64,000 bases of DNA from the NCBI GenBank assembly GCA_025667525.1, contig CM046875.1, positions 438,104,617 through 438,168,616 on the forward strand, written 5' to 3'. This document shows positions 45,901 through 57,651 of this stretch, one piece after another. Position 1 is the stretch's first letter, and each line of letters starts with the position of its first letter. The notes beneath the pieces are model-generated. The model was not told the origin of the DNA, ran no database searches, and was given only the letters and a program-made list of their open reading frames with translations. This DNA is from Glebionis coronaria. Lineage: Eukaryota; Streptophyta; Magnoliopsida; Asterales; Asteraceae. A program made the position numbers and the translations under genes.

Positions 45901-47744
45901 CTCCTTTTATCTTTTCTAACGAGTGTCTCGAAGCCTTCAATCTTCTCAAGGATAAGCTAACTAAGGCACCGGTCTTGGTTACCCCTAATTGGGAGCTGCC
46001 TTTTGAATTGATGTGCGATGCTAGCGACTTTGCTATTGGTGCGGTTTTGGGCCAACGAGTGAATAAACACTTCCAACCAATCCACTACGCTAGCAAAACA
46101 ATGACGGGGGCTCAATTGCATTATACGACAACTAAAAAAGAGCTTTTAGCTGTTGTCTATGCTTTTGAGAAATTTCGCCCTTATCTTGTTTTATCCCCCA
46201 CCATCGTATACACGGACCATTCCGCGTTGAAGTACTTGATGACTAAGCATGATTCTAAGCCAAGACTTCTTCGCTGGGTTTTACTCCTTCAAGAATTCAA
46301 CATTGAAATTCGTGACAAGAAGGGAGCCGAAAATCTGGCCGCGGATCATCTGAGCAGACTTGAGGATCCATATCAAGGGGATCATCCGAACAAAGAGATC
46401 AATGACTCTTTACCCCTTGAGACCTTAATGTCTATAAATCTCAATCTTGATGGCACCCCGTGGTTTGCGGACATTGCAAACTACTTAGCGGGTGGTATTC
46501 TCATCAAAGGGTTAACATCCCAACAAAAGAAGAAGTTCTTGAACGATGTTCAGACTTACTTTTGGGATGACCCTTATCTATTCAAACAATGTGCTGATCT
46601 GATCATTCGTCGATGTGTTGACGGACCGGCAGCTTTTGACATTCTCCAAGCTTGCCACAAAGGACCCACCGGTGGTCACTTTGGTCCCAACTACACCGCT
46701 AAGAAAGTGTTTGATTCTGGATTCTATTGGCCCACCATTTATCGTGACGCTCACGAAATGGTTAAGCATTGTGATGCTTGCCAACGTCAAGGCAAGATCA
46801 CACATAAGGACGAGATGCCTCAAAATTTCATACAGGAATGTGAAATCTTTGACGTATGGGGCATTGACTTTATGGGGCCATTTCCATCCTCCAAAGGGAA
46901 CAAGTACATCCTCGTCGCCGTCGACTACGTTTCTAAATGGGTTGAAGCTAAGGCTCTTCCTATGAATGATGCGAGGGTGGTTGTGAACTTTTTGAAGCAG
47001 CTTTTCGCTCGATTTGGCGTTCCTCGTGCTATCATCAGTGACCGCGGGACTCATTTTTACAACGATCAATTTGCAAGAGTCATGGCTAAGTATGGTGTCA
47101 ATCACCGTCTTTCCACCGCCTATCATCCCCAAACCAATAGGCAAGCCGAGATATCCAACCGTGGCTTGAAGAGAATTTTGGAGCGTACTGTGGGAGAGCA
47201 TCACGCCGCGTGGGCCGATAAGTTAGATGATGCTCTGTGGGCTTTCCGTACTGCTTACAAGACCCCGATCGGTTGTACCCCTTATCGTCTTGTGTACGGG
47301 AAAGCCTGCCACCTACCCATCGAGCTGGAACATAAGGTGCACTGGGCCTTGAAGTGGGCTAACTTCGACATCAACAAAGCCGGTGATCATCGCAAGGTTC
47401 AACTCAACGAGCTCAATGAACTGCGGAATGAAGCTTATGAGAACTCGCTGATCTACAAGGAGAAGACCAAGATCATTCATGACGCTAAAATCAAGAACCG
47501 AGAGTTCCACGTTGGTGATCAAGTTTTACTCTTTAACTCTCGGTTGAAGATCTTCTCTGGCAAGTTAAAGAGCCGCTGGTCTGGTCCATTCACCGTCGCC
47601 AACGTCTTTCCATATGGGACCATTGAGCTTTCACAGCCAAAGGGGCCCAATTTCAAGGTGAATGGTCAGCGTCTAAAGCTGTACTTTGGTGAGGACATCT
47701 CCCATAAGATGATTCCATCCCTCACCACGTTTCCCATGAACTAA
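42969..47744 (+). pseudogene. Athila nucleocapsid-protease-RT-RNase H-integrase polyprotein, one internal stop
   Basis: One frame is open from 42969 to 47744 except for a TAG at 45672-45674, where the family has a tryptophan. Order: zinc knuckle CDTCGGPHSYNDC (about 43035), proline-rich linker, aspartic protease with ADLGASINLMPLSVWKQL (44150) and IVGRPFLRTGR, RT with YRKLNDATRKDHFPLPFMDQ, CFLDGFSGYFQIPI (first Asp) and VFMDDFSVFG (Asp pair), then the stop; RNase H with [15 protein letters not shown] and HSALKYLM and AADHLSRL; integrase zinc domain (GGHFG...H and CDACQRQG), core with [18 protein letters not shown] and a glutamate in [12 protein letters not shown], and the C-terminal [17 protein letters not shown] typical DSG protease motif reads DLG here. 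Nearly intact; a very recent copy. Confidence 0.93.
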
Positions 47745-49776
47745 ATTTGGGTCGAGTCAGGCTCGTGACTCAGTGAACAAAAACAAACACTTCTCGGGAG
47801 GCAACCCGTGTTCTATCCTTTACTGCTTTCATAATAAGTGTAGGGGGAGCCCCGTATGTGTTTGTTGTCTTGTTTCTTATGCTGTGCAGGGATTCAAGCT
47901 TCAGAGAGCATCTTGATGACTTTTGCCGAACCGTGATACCGTGTTCCTATCTTCCCGGTTCTATCCTAAGCTCTTGTGATTCAATATTTCATATTCTATA
48001 TGTTCACATTGAATTCACTTTAGTTGTCCATTCCTTAGCAATATTTAAACAAAGTGCACAATGTCCTAAGTGTAGGGGAGTTTACTCCCACATGCTTAAA
48101 CATTGAGGACAATGTTTATCTCAAGTGTAGGGGGACTTCTATCGAAGTAAGTGGTCTTTTCCATGAATTTGCCCTCATTTTAACCGGAAATTTGATTTTT
48201 CGACATTTTTCAAAATTTTTAATCTATTTTGGCCTAGTTGTATAGTTGTATTTTCCTTTATTATGTTTATTTTCCTTCCTTGATAGAATAAATTTTCAAT
48301 AAAGTGGTTTTAGATTTTTCTTAGTCGTGAACATTTTGACTCAACCCGAGTTTACTTACCTAAGTTTACTCTAGCTAGTATCCTTAACGTGTTTAAGTCA
48401 AGTTTTGCTAGGCTTTTATATAGGGAGCTATAAAACGCGAAAGTCTTAACTCTCACGGGTTAAGAACAAGAACTTTTTGCAAGTTCCTATAATTGATCCT
48501 AGAGAGTCGTTTATCAAGGGAACTTTAAAATGCGATTTCTAAACTTGAAAAAGTCTAAGAATTTGCAAGATCCTATAGGCGACTCGAAAACCCAAAACTT
48601 TGATTTAATAGGCTAAGCATCCACGAGTCTCATTCCTTGAGATTTTAAATTGTGGAGAACGAGAGATGATAGAGTCAATTATAAGTTCGGTATTCTTTCG
48701 TGAATTTATGTGAGTTAATTATGAGCCTATTCTCCCTCCGCTTGTTAATGAATTTATCTGCTAATAAATAAGGTCGTACGATTTAAAAGGTTACTTAGCT
48801 TCTAGCCCCAGATCGTTTAAAAGTTGCTCGGTACGGATTAGAGTTCATAGCCAAGGCATAACTTATTGAAGCGGGATGCGAAGATTGGCGAGTCCGAAAA
48901 GGCCCTAACAAGGCACGAGGGCTACATTTTGTTGCTAAAGATCCAAAGTAATGTGAAGAATCATTTATCGAAAATCTATATGAAGGATCAAGACACACGA
49001 CGAAAAGCAAAAACTCCCCAAAAGTCATGGAGAAGTCTATCCGAAAAGACCCTAACAAGGTATGAGGATAAATAGATCCAAGTCCTAAAAGGAGGCGGAT
49101 CGTTGTATATCAAAGTCCAAAATAAAGATTGGAGAAAAATGAAGAAGTCGTGGTCTAAAGATGAAGAATCTCTCAAAACTTCAAGTGAAGAAATTCCTAT
49201 TATGAAGAGAAGACCATTATTTCAAGTACGTCTCTCAAAGATTCGAAGTATGAAGTCGCTGCCAAATATCGGTCCGAGAAAGGTCTCAAATCGTGAAGCA
49301 AGTTATGCCAAGATATGAACTTTATGAGGTCCCGAGAAGCAGTTTTAAAAGATTTGGTCCTTTAGCTAACTATTGATTAAATCGTTCACCTTATTTTCGG
49401 ACTAAATAACTATCGAAATAAGTCAAACGATGTATCCTCGTGATCATTCAAGACAAAAATAAAATATAAGAGATACACCTAGGAATAAGGGAGTCTAAGT
49501 GAATAATTGGCCCACATGAGTTCGTGATAGTTTGCTAACTTATAATAACAATGATCTCGTTTTTAAGCTTGGTATGGGGAACGTGAAACTTGAGGATGAT
49601 AAACGTTCATAGCCGCCAAAACCCAACGTAAGTTTTTAATTTCTTTACTTATTTCTATCTTTTATGTTTAGTATTTAATAAAGGCCAAGGTGGGTTATTT
49701 AGGATGGAAAATGTAAACCGTGCTTTAAAATTAATGCATTGCATGAGGGCATTGCAATGGTCAAGTGTAAGGGATT
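47745..49776 (+). other. Athila 3' region with repeated purine tracts
   Basis: No envelope-like protein can be read; frames at 47858-48245 and 48866-49318 have no domain. Four copies of an AAGTGTAGGGG-type motif occur at 47836-47849, 48068-48080, 48123-48136 and 49763-49776, the last being the polypurine tract before the 3' LTR. A second small duplication, TCCGAAAAG.CCCTAACAAGG, is at 48891 and 49038. Confidence 0.75.
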
Positions 49777-51518
49777 TAATAAGTGTGAAAACACTTATCC
49801 TTTTACCACTTATTTCCAATAATAACAAGACCAAAACGTGTGATTTATGTCGTAAAAGTCGGAATTATGCGTGGTTTGTGTTTTTATTGTGTTTTAGGAC
49901 CAAAATATGAAAAAGGAAGAAAACACGGGTTTTTCACGGGCTTTTATCGAAGAAAACGGGAAAAGACGAAGTCAAAAGATCAAGAGTGCAAAAAGAACGG
50001 AAGTCCAAGGCCTATTCTGAAGATTTATCGAAGAAAAAGTCTAAAGACGGAAGTTTAACGAAGTCGAAGAACTTAAGTCTAATAGAAGAAGAAAATTAAA
50101 GGACAAGTTCAAATCCCGAGACGACAAAGACAAAGAATTAAAGTCGAGTCGAGAAAACGTGAAGAAAGCAAGAAAGAAGATGCAACACATGCACTCCTTC
50201 CACCTTCCCTATAAATACCCTCCTAATAGTCATTAGGAGGGTGGTTAGTTAGTTAATTTAGCTAGTTTTTATTTTTCTTAGTTTTCTCTAGTTTTAGAGA
50301 GAGAAAGTCTTAAACTTTCTCTCACTAAATTTCATCTTCTTTTTAATCTTTCAAGATTAAACACTTTGTATTGCTTATTTTTATTAATCAAGTTCCATTT
50401 TAAGCTTTTAATCCTTATTCTCATTCTACTTTTCTTTGATTTTAGATTGATTTTGGTGCGATTATCATATGATCCGTGTTGTTCTAATTGATTTCGTGCT
50501 TAAAAGTTAATCTTTTGATCATTTCATAAGTTTTCATTTGATTAAGCTTTAAGACTTTTGTGCTTATTGGCTTATTTTTATGATTAGCTTATTTACTTTA
50601 TAAAAATCTTCCTTAAAAAGTTTATGTTTTTATTGTTTGATTGAAAAAGTTGTTTGATTTCGAGTTAGATAAGTTGATAAGTGCTTATTTGATCCGGTTT
50701 AATCATTGATTCGGCTTAGTTTGGTGAAAAGCTTATTATATAGCTTATTCCATTAACTTATAACCGAATTCCACAATTTTAGGAAGGGATACAATCCCCT
50801 TTCCGATAGCAGATTCCGAGCAGACGCCCTTTCCCTTTTTCCGATTGATCAAATCGGAAAAGGGTTTGGAGATTCCGATTTGCACCCCATTCATTCCGAT
50901 CATAGTGATCGGATTAGGTTTTTATATTCCGACGGTAAGGTTTTTGACTTATTCCAATTGGGACTTTTCCCCATATTCCGATAAGCAGGGTTTGCCATCA
51001 TTCCGATTTGCCTCTCTTTTGATCATTCCGATTGGTGCTCGTCCTTTGTTATTCCGATTGGTTGACTTACACTTTATTCCGATTGTGGCCAAGTTGGACA
51101 TTCCGTTTGACCCTTTTTGTCCCACATTCCGATTGGGTATTTTAGCAATATTTCGACCACCAGATCGGAATACATTCCGATCTGGGCTTCTTTTTGGCTT
51201 ATTCCGATTGAGTGATTATTTACTGCGTTATTTTCATTATATTTTCTAAGTGTTAGTTTTTTTATTAAGTTTTAAAGAATTTCTCTAAATCTTGCCTTTA
51301 AATTTTCAATCATTTTCTTTTGAATCATTTTTAGTTTTAATCTTTATTCTTCCATTTTACTCAACGACACTTTAATTACTTGTTAATAGTTTAAAACAAA
51401 CAAACCAAACCATTCTCTTGATTCACCAAAAGACGATTGAGTCGCACTTTAGACCGGTTTTCAATTCGAAAAGACTTGGAACTACTATATGTTATACCTA
51501 GCCAAAAGCGAAGTATTA
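49777..51518 (+). repeat. 3' LTR of Athila element
   Basis: 1742 bp, near-identical to 40116-41858, with the same TAATA...TATTA ends, TATA box at 50210-50217, hairpin (50218-50227 with 50232-50241), and 15-mer at 50853-50867. Confidence 0.94.
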
Positions 51519-52119
51519 GGGCACTGAAATTTCATCTAGTCATGCCGGCTTTAGGCGTGGGTGACTAAGTTAAGGGGTCGGTGTCATGAGCTTAATACAA
51601 TTCAGTAGCTGTTGTTATATACCAGAATGCCTGACTAATAGATTGTATGCGCATAATTCTATTAAATGATCTTGATTGATTTTTCTCTTGTGTTCAAATG
51701 TTGATTTGGAAAACCTATAGACTCGCTCAACCGTTGTGTTGATGATTTTAAGCATGTATTTCAGGTATTGAAGATGATGAATTGCGGAGCTTGCTGGAGA
51801 AGGATTGCGAGATTGCTTTTGTGGTGATTGGTCTAAAACGAATTTCTTTCCCTTTTGTCATAAAAATAATAATGTACGGTCGAGTACGTTGGTATAGTGT
51901 TTGTGAATTTGATAAAGTCTTTGGGGGACCTAAATATTACTATGATATTTCTAAAATTGTTTTACTTGGGATTGAAGGTTTTAGACGGTGGTTAAATTAT
52001 ATTCTTTTATATTTCACATTTATCATTTTGAGGTTGTTCAAAATGTCTTATGTAACAATGTTTGTGTTTAGCACCCAAATATGTATTTCCACCGCGCAAT
52101 GTAATTTGGGGGTGTTAAA

Positions 52120-53395
52120 GATTGGTAATCAGAGCTTTTTAGTTATAGCGAATTAGGTCGATTTTTGAAAAATGTCCTAAACTATAACCTTGTTGTCGAA
52201 AATATTTTACAAAAGAAACGCAACTTCTCCGCAAGGCTCCGGTAAGATTATTTGTTTTGTATTGTTTTATAGTTGATGTCCCTTAAAATTGAAATGATTT
52301 CTACAGTATTTATTAAGTAAATACTATGATGATATATAATGATGTATTGATCATGAATTGATTTTGTTGAAAGTACGTTGAGTACTTGTTATCGTAATTT
52401 TCTTTATGTAATGAATATGTATATAATTTTAAATAATGACCTTATATACTACCGAGGGTCTAGCACAATAGACCAGATGTTGAACAATTTTACAACTGAT
52501 TTCTTGCGACTTATATCCTGTATGAGGAAGTTTGATTAGTTTATGTATGATAGATATGTGGTTGAAATTGGTGTGATTAGAGGGTTGATATGAAAGAAAG
52601 GTGGCTTTTAAAGGTTGTATTTGGTATGTGGAGATTTGAGTTTGTTAGGATTTGGAAGATGGATGAGATTGCTAGTCTTGGGTCGATTATGATGAATTGG
52701 TGTGTTTGAACTGAATGATTTAAAGAGAAGTAGGTAAGTTTTGAAAGGATGAGTGAGTGGAGCCTCAGGTGAGATTGATTCTAAGTATTGCTTAGAAGCT
52801 TAGGAATGTTGAAAGTCATACTGAGATTTGCCTTGTGATTAATCTGCCGTGTAGTAGTGAGTGTTTGGATTTTGAGAATGAGCTGCCATCAGGTTATGGA
52901 TTTGACCTTGAGGGTGAAAAGGGAAATAGACGAGTGTGATGAAGCTGACAATGATGTTAAAGAGGATGAGGAGCTGCTGTCTAAGGAACTAATCGTGTAA
53001 TGGATTTCTTTGTATCTTATTTTATTTTGTGATTGGACTTATTTAAACCTTGTGTCATAGCATTGTGATGGAACTTATCATCCTTTAAGTTTGTTCGGTA
53101 GATGATTGTAGTGACAGACAGTGACACTGCCTTGTTGAATCCTCAACGCAATCTAAATTACCCTCATGATCTATGATGTGCCTTTATTAACTCTTTCGAG
53201 TTTTGGTTGATGAACCATTGTAGCTTGTGTTGTTTGTGCATGTAGTATCCATGAGATGTCCTGATAAAGAATTCCTTCTTTTATCTTGATATGTATACTT
53301 AACATGTTTCTTTCCTCCGTGATAATGGAAGAAGGAGTAGGGGAATCATATTTCTGTCATTAGTAGATCGCTACGTGACTAAGTTTCTTGAAATA
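52120..53395 (+). other. Chromovirus primer-binding site and leader
   Basis: TTGGTAATCAGAGC at 52122-52135 is the initiator tRNA-Met primer site with one extra A. The 1.26 kb that follow contain no recognisable coding sequence and lead to the gag ATG at 53396. Confidence 0.8.
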
Positions 53396-54716
53396 TGTCG
53401 CCAAAGCTAACGACTGCTACTGTGAACACTTTGAACGAACAAGTTATTGCTAGAGCATTTGGAGCTAATCGTGCTGCCAGGAATTAAAAGATGATGGAGT
53501 TAGTTGTGCTAGAGATAATGATGATGCTGCTGAAAATAATGAATGCTGTTGAGAATAATGATGATGCTGCTGAAAATAATGATGATGCTGTTGAGAATAA
53601 TGATGATGCTGCTGAAAATAATGATGATGCTGCTGAAAATAATGATGATGCTGTTGAGAATAATGATGATGCTGCTGAAAATAATGATGATGCTGCTGAG
53701 AATAATGATGATGCTGCTGAAAATAATGGCGATGTTGCTAACAATAATGAGGATGCTGCTTATCCAGATGATAGTATTGCTGTTATTCTGCAAGTTCAAG
53801 AGAATGTACTTATGTCAGTTTCAGAAGTGTGGTTCTGCGTAGTTTTGTGGTATTAGTGGTGCATTAGAATTGCATAGTTGGATTGATAAGATAGAGAGTA
53901 CTTTGAGATTATTGGATGTTCAGAAATTAATAAGATGAAATTTGCTGCTGCTATATTTCAGGATGGTACACTAAGATGGTGGAATACCAAGTGACTACTT
54001 TAGGATTGGTTGTGACTAATAGTAAGGCATGGACCGTGATGAAAGGACTATTGACTGCTAGGATTTGTCCCGAGAAGGAACTAGGACAGTTTGAATCCGA
54101 ATTGAGATAATTTGTGCTAAGGAACGATGTTATTACTTCTTAGTGGGAAATATTCTGAGCTATATTTGCTATGTCCTGATACTTTTGTGAATGACCGTAA
54201 AACAACGAAGCAGTACATTAGGGGATTGTCTAGTGATACCAAGAGTGAGATTATTTCTTCATAACCTGAATCTTTCGATGAAGCTGTTCAGAGGACGTTT
54301 GAATTAATGGACGTGAAAGTGCAATTTAGGATAGATTGCATGGTTGAAACAATAAGAGAAAGTGGGAATCTGCTCAGTCTAACCTGAGTGGAGGTCAGAA
54401 TTGTAAGGATTACAATACTAACAATAACCAAAGACAGAACCGAAATCAGTATTTAAACCCTGTAAGGAATGATGGGATTCGTGATGCCACTGTGTCTAGA
54501 AGTGACAAGATAAATCTCGAGTGTGTTTGCTGTAATCTATACCATGTAAATAATTTTACACAATTGCGACTAGAGTTAGGAAAACCTGGTCATAAATCTG
54601 CTAGGTGCAGAACAAGAGGATTAGTCAATGGAATTAGTACTCCTGGAGCAGTGATAAGATTTAGCCGTGTCGAGAAAGAATACAAACAAAGGAATTGTCC
54701 AAGGAAAGGAAATTGA
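53396..54716 (+). pseudogene. Chromovirus gag (decayed) with a 21-bp tandem repeat
   Basis: The ATG at 53396 opens MSPKLTTATVNTLNEQV and RAFGANRAARN, then a TAA at 53486-53488. A tandem repeat of the 21-mer GATGATGCTGCTGAAAATAAT fills 53514-53760. Downstream in several frames are gag-like words such as EKYFCSPEI-type degenerate stretches, and a zinc-knuckle remnant at about 54510-54625 with GKPGHKSARC. Frameshifts and stops occur every 50-150 bases. The gene cannot encode a working capsid. Confidence 0.75.
53514..53760 (+). repeat. 21-bp tandem repeat, about 11 copies
   Basis: The unit GATGATGCTGCTGAAAATAAT varies mainly at GCTGCTGAA/GCTGTTGAG. In one plus-strand frame it encodes Asp-Asp-Ala-Ala-Glu-Asn-Asn repeats, and being a multiple of three it is open in several frames on both strands, which explains the long frames there. 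Confidence 0.95.
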
Positions 54717-57651
54717 CAAGATAGGAAAGCTGCCGCTCCGGTTTACATTTGAGTGATGCTGACAAACCTTAAGGTCTGGATGTTGTAAATGGTATATTCT
54801 TACTTGAGATTCTTTATGTCAGTATGTTGTTGGATTTCAGATCGGGTAGAAACTGTAGAAATGTAAAGATTCATTTGTTTTATCAATGGAAAATTATTAA
54901 GACTGACAATTAACTATGACGTGGAGTTAACCGATGGAAAGGTTGCTAGTGTTAGTTTTACACTAAGAGTGTGTTCCTTGAATTTAGGAAAGTAGGTGTT
55001 TAATATCGAATTGATGCTCAAAGAGTTGGAATCTTTGGATATGGATTATTGGTATGAATTGGTTAGTGGTGCGAAGTGCTGATGCTTGAGGTTGAACTAA
55101 CCTTCACTATAAATTGATAGCTGCTGGCTTAGATTTTGCTACGGAGCTGAATGTTGACTATGAGGGGTGATGAGTGAATTTTTCCGTTTGAGAAGTATCT
55201 TGTTTGGAAACAAGGAAGTATGTGAAAGAGGAATGTGATGTATTCCTAGCTCAGGTAATTAGTGATAGGGTGGTTGAGGAGAAGTTGAGAGATCTGTTAA
55301 TGACTCGAGAGTATTCTGAAGTTTTCCTGAAGTTTTTGCAATGTTGCTGCCGCCTTGTGAAATGGAGTTCGTGTCGATTGAGTATTATGAGCGATATGTG
55401 TAGTGCTTCTGCGTTTCGTTGTGTAGTGCTGCTGCGTTCTGTTGATTAGTATTTGTATGCCTTATCATTTGGCACCGTCAGAGTGGAATGAGTTATCTGA
55501 TCAACTGCGAGAAGTGATGGATAAAGGATGTATTAGAATAAGTTCCGTTACAGTGATGATCCTCTGTGTTGTTTGTCAAGAAGGATGAATTGTTTCGGAT
55601 GTGTATTAATTATCGAGAGCTTAACAAATTGACAGCCAAGAATCGGTATTCATTACCGAGGATTGATGATTCGTGCGATCTTTGCAACTTGTCTGGATCC
55701 AGTGTGTACTCAAGGATGCTTTGAGTTCTAGTTATCATTAACTGAGAGATTAGGAAGGAAGATGTACCTATAGTTGTTTTTCGTACTTGATGTGGGTACT
55801 TTAAGTTCAAGTGGTGTTTTTGGAATTGACAAACATGTATGCCGTATTCATGGATTGGGTGAATCTTGTGTGTAAGATGTGCTAGGATGAGTTATTCATT
55901 ATATCTATTGAAGATATTCTATTTTATTCCAAGAGGAAAGAAGGAACATAAGTAGCATATGAGGATAATTTTTGGGATCGTTGGAAAAGGAGAAACTGTA
56001 TGTAAAGTTTTCTAGGTGTGAATGTTGGTTGAAATATTTGCGTTTTCTAAGGCAGTTGTTTGACAACAAAGGTATTCGTGAAGATCTTACCAAGATTTAA
56101 ACGATTAAGGATTGGTCAGTACCAACGACGCCGACAGAAATCTGTTAATTCCTTGGTTTAAGCTGGGAATAATCGGAGGTTTATCGAAAGGTTTTCACTG
56201 ATTGTTAAACCATTGATTAAGCTGACTAAGAAGAATTGGATGTGTGAGTACCACTTATACATCTAAATTGTAAGTTTCGAGATCTGATCCTTATCAGATG
56301 AGGAAGTTGTATTTTGAACACTGAAGGGTAGGTTGTGTTTGGCACCGATGTTGTCGTTGTTAAAAGGGTTTGAAGTATTTATAGTTTGTAGTTTGCTGTG
56401 ATGTGTCTCATAAGGGTTATGTAGTTATAGTGTTTGCTTTGAGATGGTAGAAATATTACTTGTATGGAATCAAGTGTGTAGTGATAAAGGATCATAGAAG
56501 TTGCTCCATAATTAATTTCTTGGGATGATAAAAGAAATGAGTATAGGATTACCAGTTATATATTTTGAGTAATTGAGTATGTTGGTGATTATGACAGTGA
56601 GTGATTATGACTACGAGATTCGCTACCATCCGGGAAAGGCGAATGTGGTAGCTAATGCACTTATCAGGGATAAAAAGGGGAAAATCTTTTAAGATTTGAG
56701 TTTTGGGTAATGACAAGAAGTGTGGGCTTGATAGAAAGGATATGAAATTTTAAGTTAGTGGTCTGATTTGAGAAGGATGTCAAGGTAAGTGATTTCAACA
56801 TTTTGTTAAACTTATAGAAAGGATTTCATTGTAAGGTCAAGTTAGGCATGGTATATTGAGCACTCCTAACATATCTAAGTTGAGAGAGTGAGACTTAGTG
56901 ATGAAGGAATCTCACAAGTCAAGTAATCGATATGATTTGGTTTGGATAAAGATGAAAGTTGAGTTGAGTATTGTGTGTGTATATAGAGACTGATGGACAG
57001 AATGAAAGGATGATTTGAATATCGAACGGTATACTTGGGCGTATGTGATTGACATAGGAATTGTTGGAATTTTTATATGACGATGATTTTCATGCTAGTA
57101 ATGAGGCTGTATTATTGATGGTACATAGAGAACTTCAATTTGTGAAGGGTAAAGATAGTGAGTTATGGACATAGGATTAGTTTTTTGGTGTATTGCAGAA
57201 ATGTGGGTGGAATTGAATGACTGAACTAGAAGTGATATTGGCAATATTTATAAGATTGTATAGGTTAAGGACCGTTTATTAGTAACAAGGAGTTGTCAGA
57301 AGAGTTATGTTGGCAATCGAAGGAAGTCGATGGAGTTTGAAATTGGGAAACGTGGTTATGCATAAGGTGTCGTTATGACGGGTGAAATTTGTTTTCAGAA
57401 CAACAAGGAAAGAATTCAACTTGAAGATAAGTTGCTTTTCATAGAAAGAACTCTGAAGAGTTCTTATGAGGTCGAAACATGGTAAGGATTATATTGTAAA
57501 GATGCAAGTATTCCAGAAGTGGAATTTGAAATGGTGAAAGAAGCATGAGGATTTCTTTAAGGAAAAGAGTTCTCATTTGTTCTGGAGGTATGGAATGTGA
57601 ATATAAGACGGGCCGAGCGCCGGGACGTCGCTCTTTTTTAGGAGGGTAGGA
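54717..57651 (+). pseudogene. Chromovirus pol (protease, RT, RNase H, integrase), heavily decayed
   Basis: Pieces are recognisable in shifting frames. Protease position near 54830 reads LDFRSG in place of the D-S/T-G motif. RT starts near 55460 with YHLAPSEWNELSDQLREVMDKGCI, and YRELNK- and [13 protein letters not shown] words follow near 55610-55670. RNase H shows VVCCDVSHKG near 56390 and ends with YDYEIRYHPGKANVVANAL (56595-56655), typical of chromoviruses. A last conserved stretch, RRAERRDVALF and a stop, lies just before the polypurine tract (AGGAGGGTAGGA, 57640-57651). Dozens of stops and frameshifts are present. Catalytic YVDD and integrase DDE motifs could not be found intact. Confidence 0.75.

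Larger units (their letters stand above)
40111..51523 (+). mobile_element. Athila-type Ty3/gypsy retrotransposon with GGGCA duplication
   Basis: GGGCA occurs at 40111-40115 and 51519-51523 on either side, against a single copy at the empty site in the other LTR of the host element. The Athila element (40116-51518, 11.4 kb) has LTRs of 1743 and 1742 bp that differ by about 15 substitutions and one 1-base gap by eye, near 1%. A tRNA-Asp-like primer site, gag, protease, RT, RNase H, integrase and a 2-kb 3' region follow. The wording of the RT (CFLDGFSGYFQIPI, RMPLGLCNAPGTFQRCM, VFMDDFSVFG) is Athila. Only two lesions are seen in the coding region, so it is the youngest insertion in the window. 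Confidence 0.94.
38043..52119 (+). repeat. 5' LTR of chromovirus, split by Athila insertion
   Basis: Halves are 38043-40115 and 51524-52119. It opens TGTGATAACCC and ends GGGTGTTAAA. It aligns end to end with 57652-60317; at the break the intact copy reads TAGTAGGGGCACTGG, which shows the exact empty site. A TATATATAAA promoter box lies near 38500. Confidence 0.93.

Noticed and set aside
53484..53799. Long minus-strand and second plus-strand frames with repeated hydrophobic or Met-rich peptides
   Set aside because: They are other readings of the 21-bp repeat, which is a multiple of three and open in several frames.
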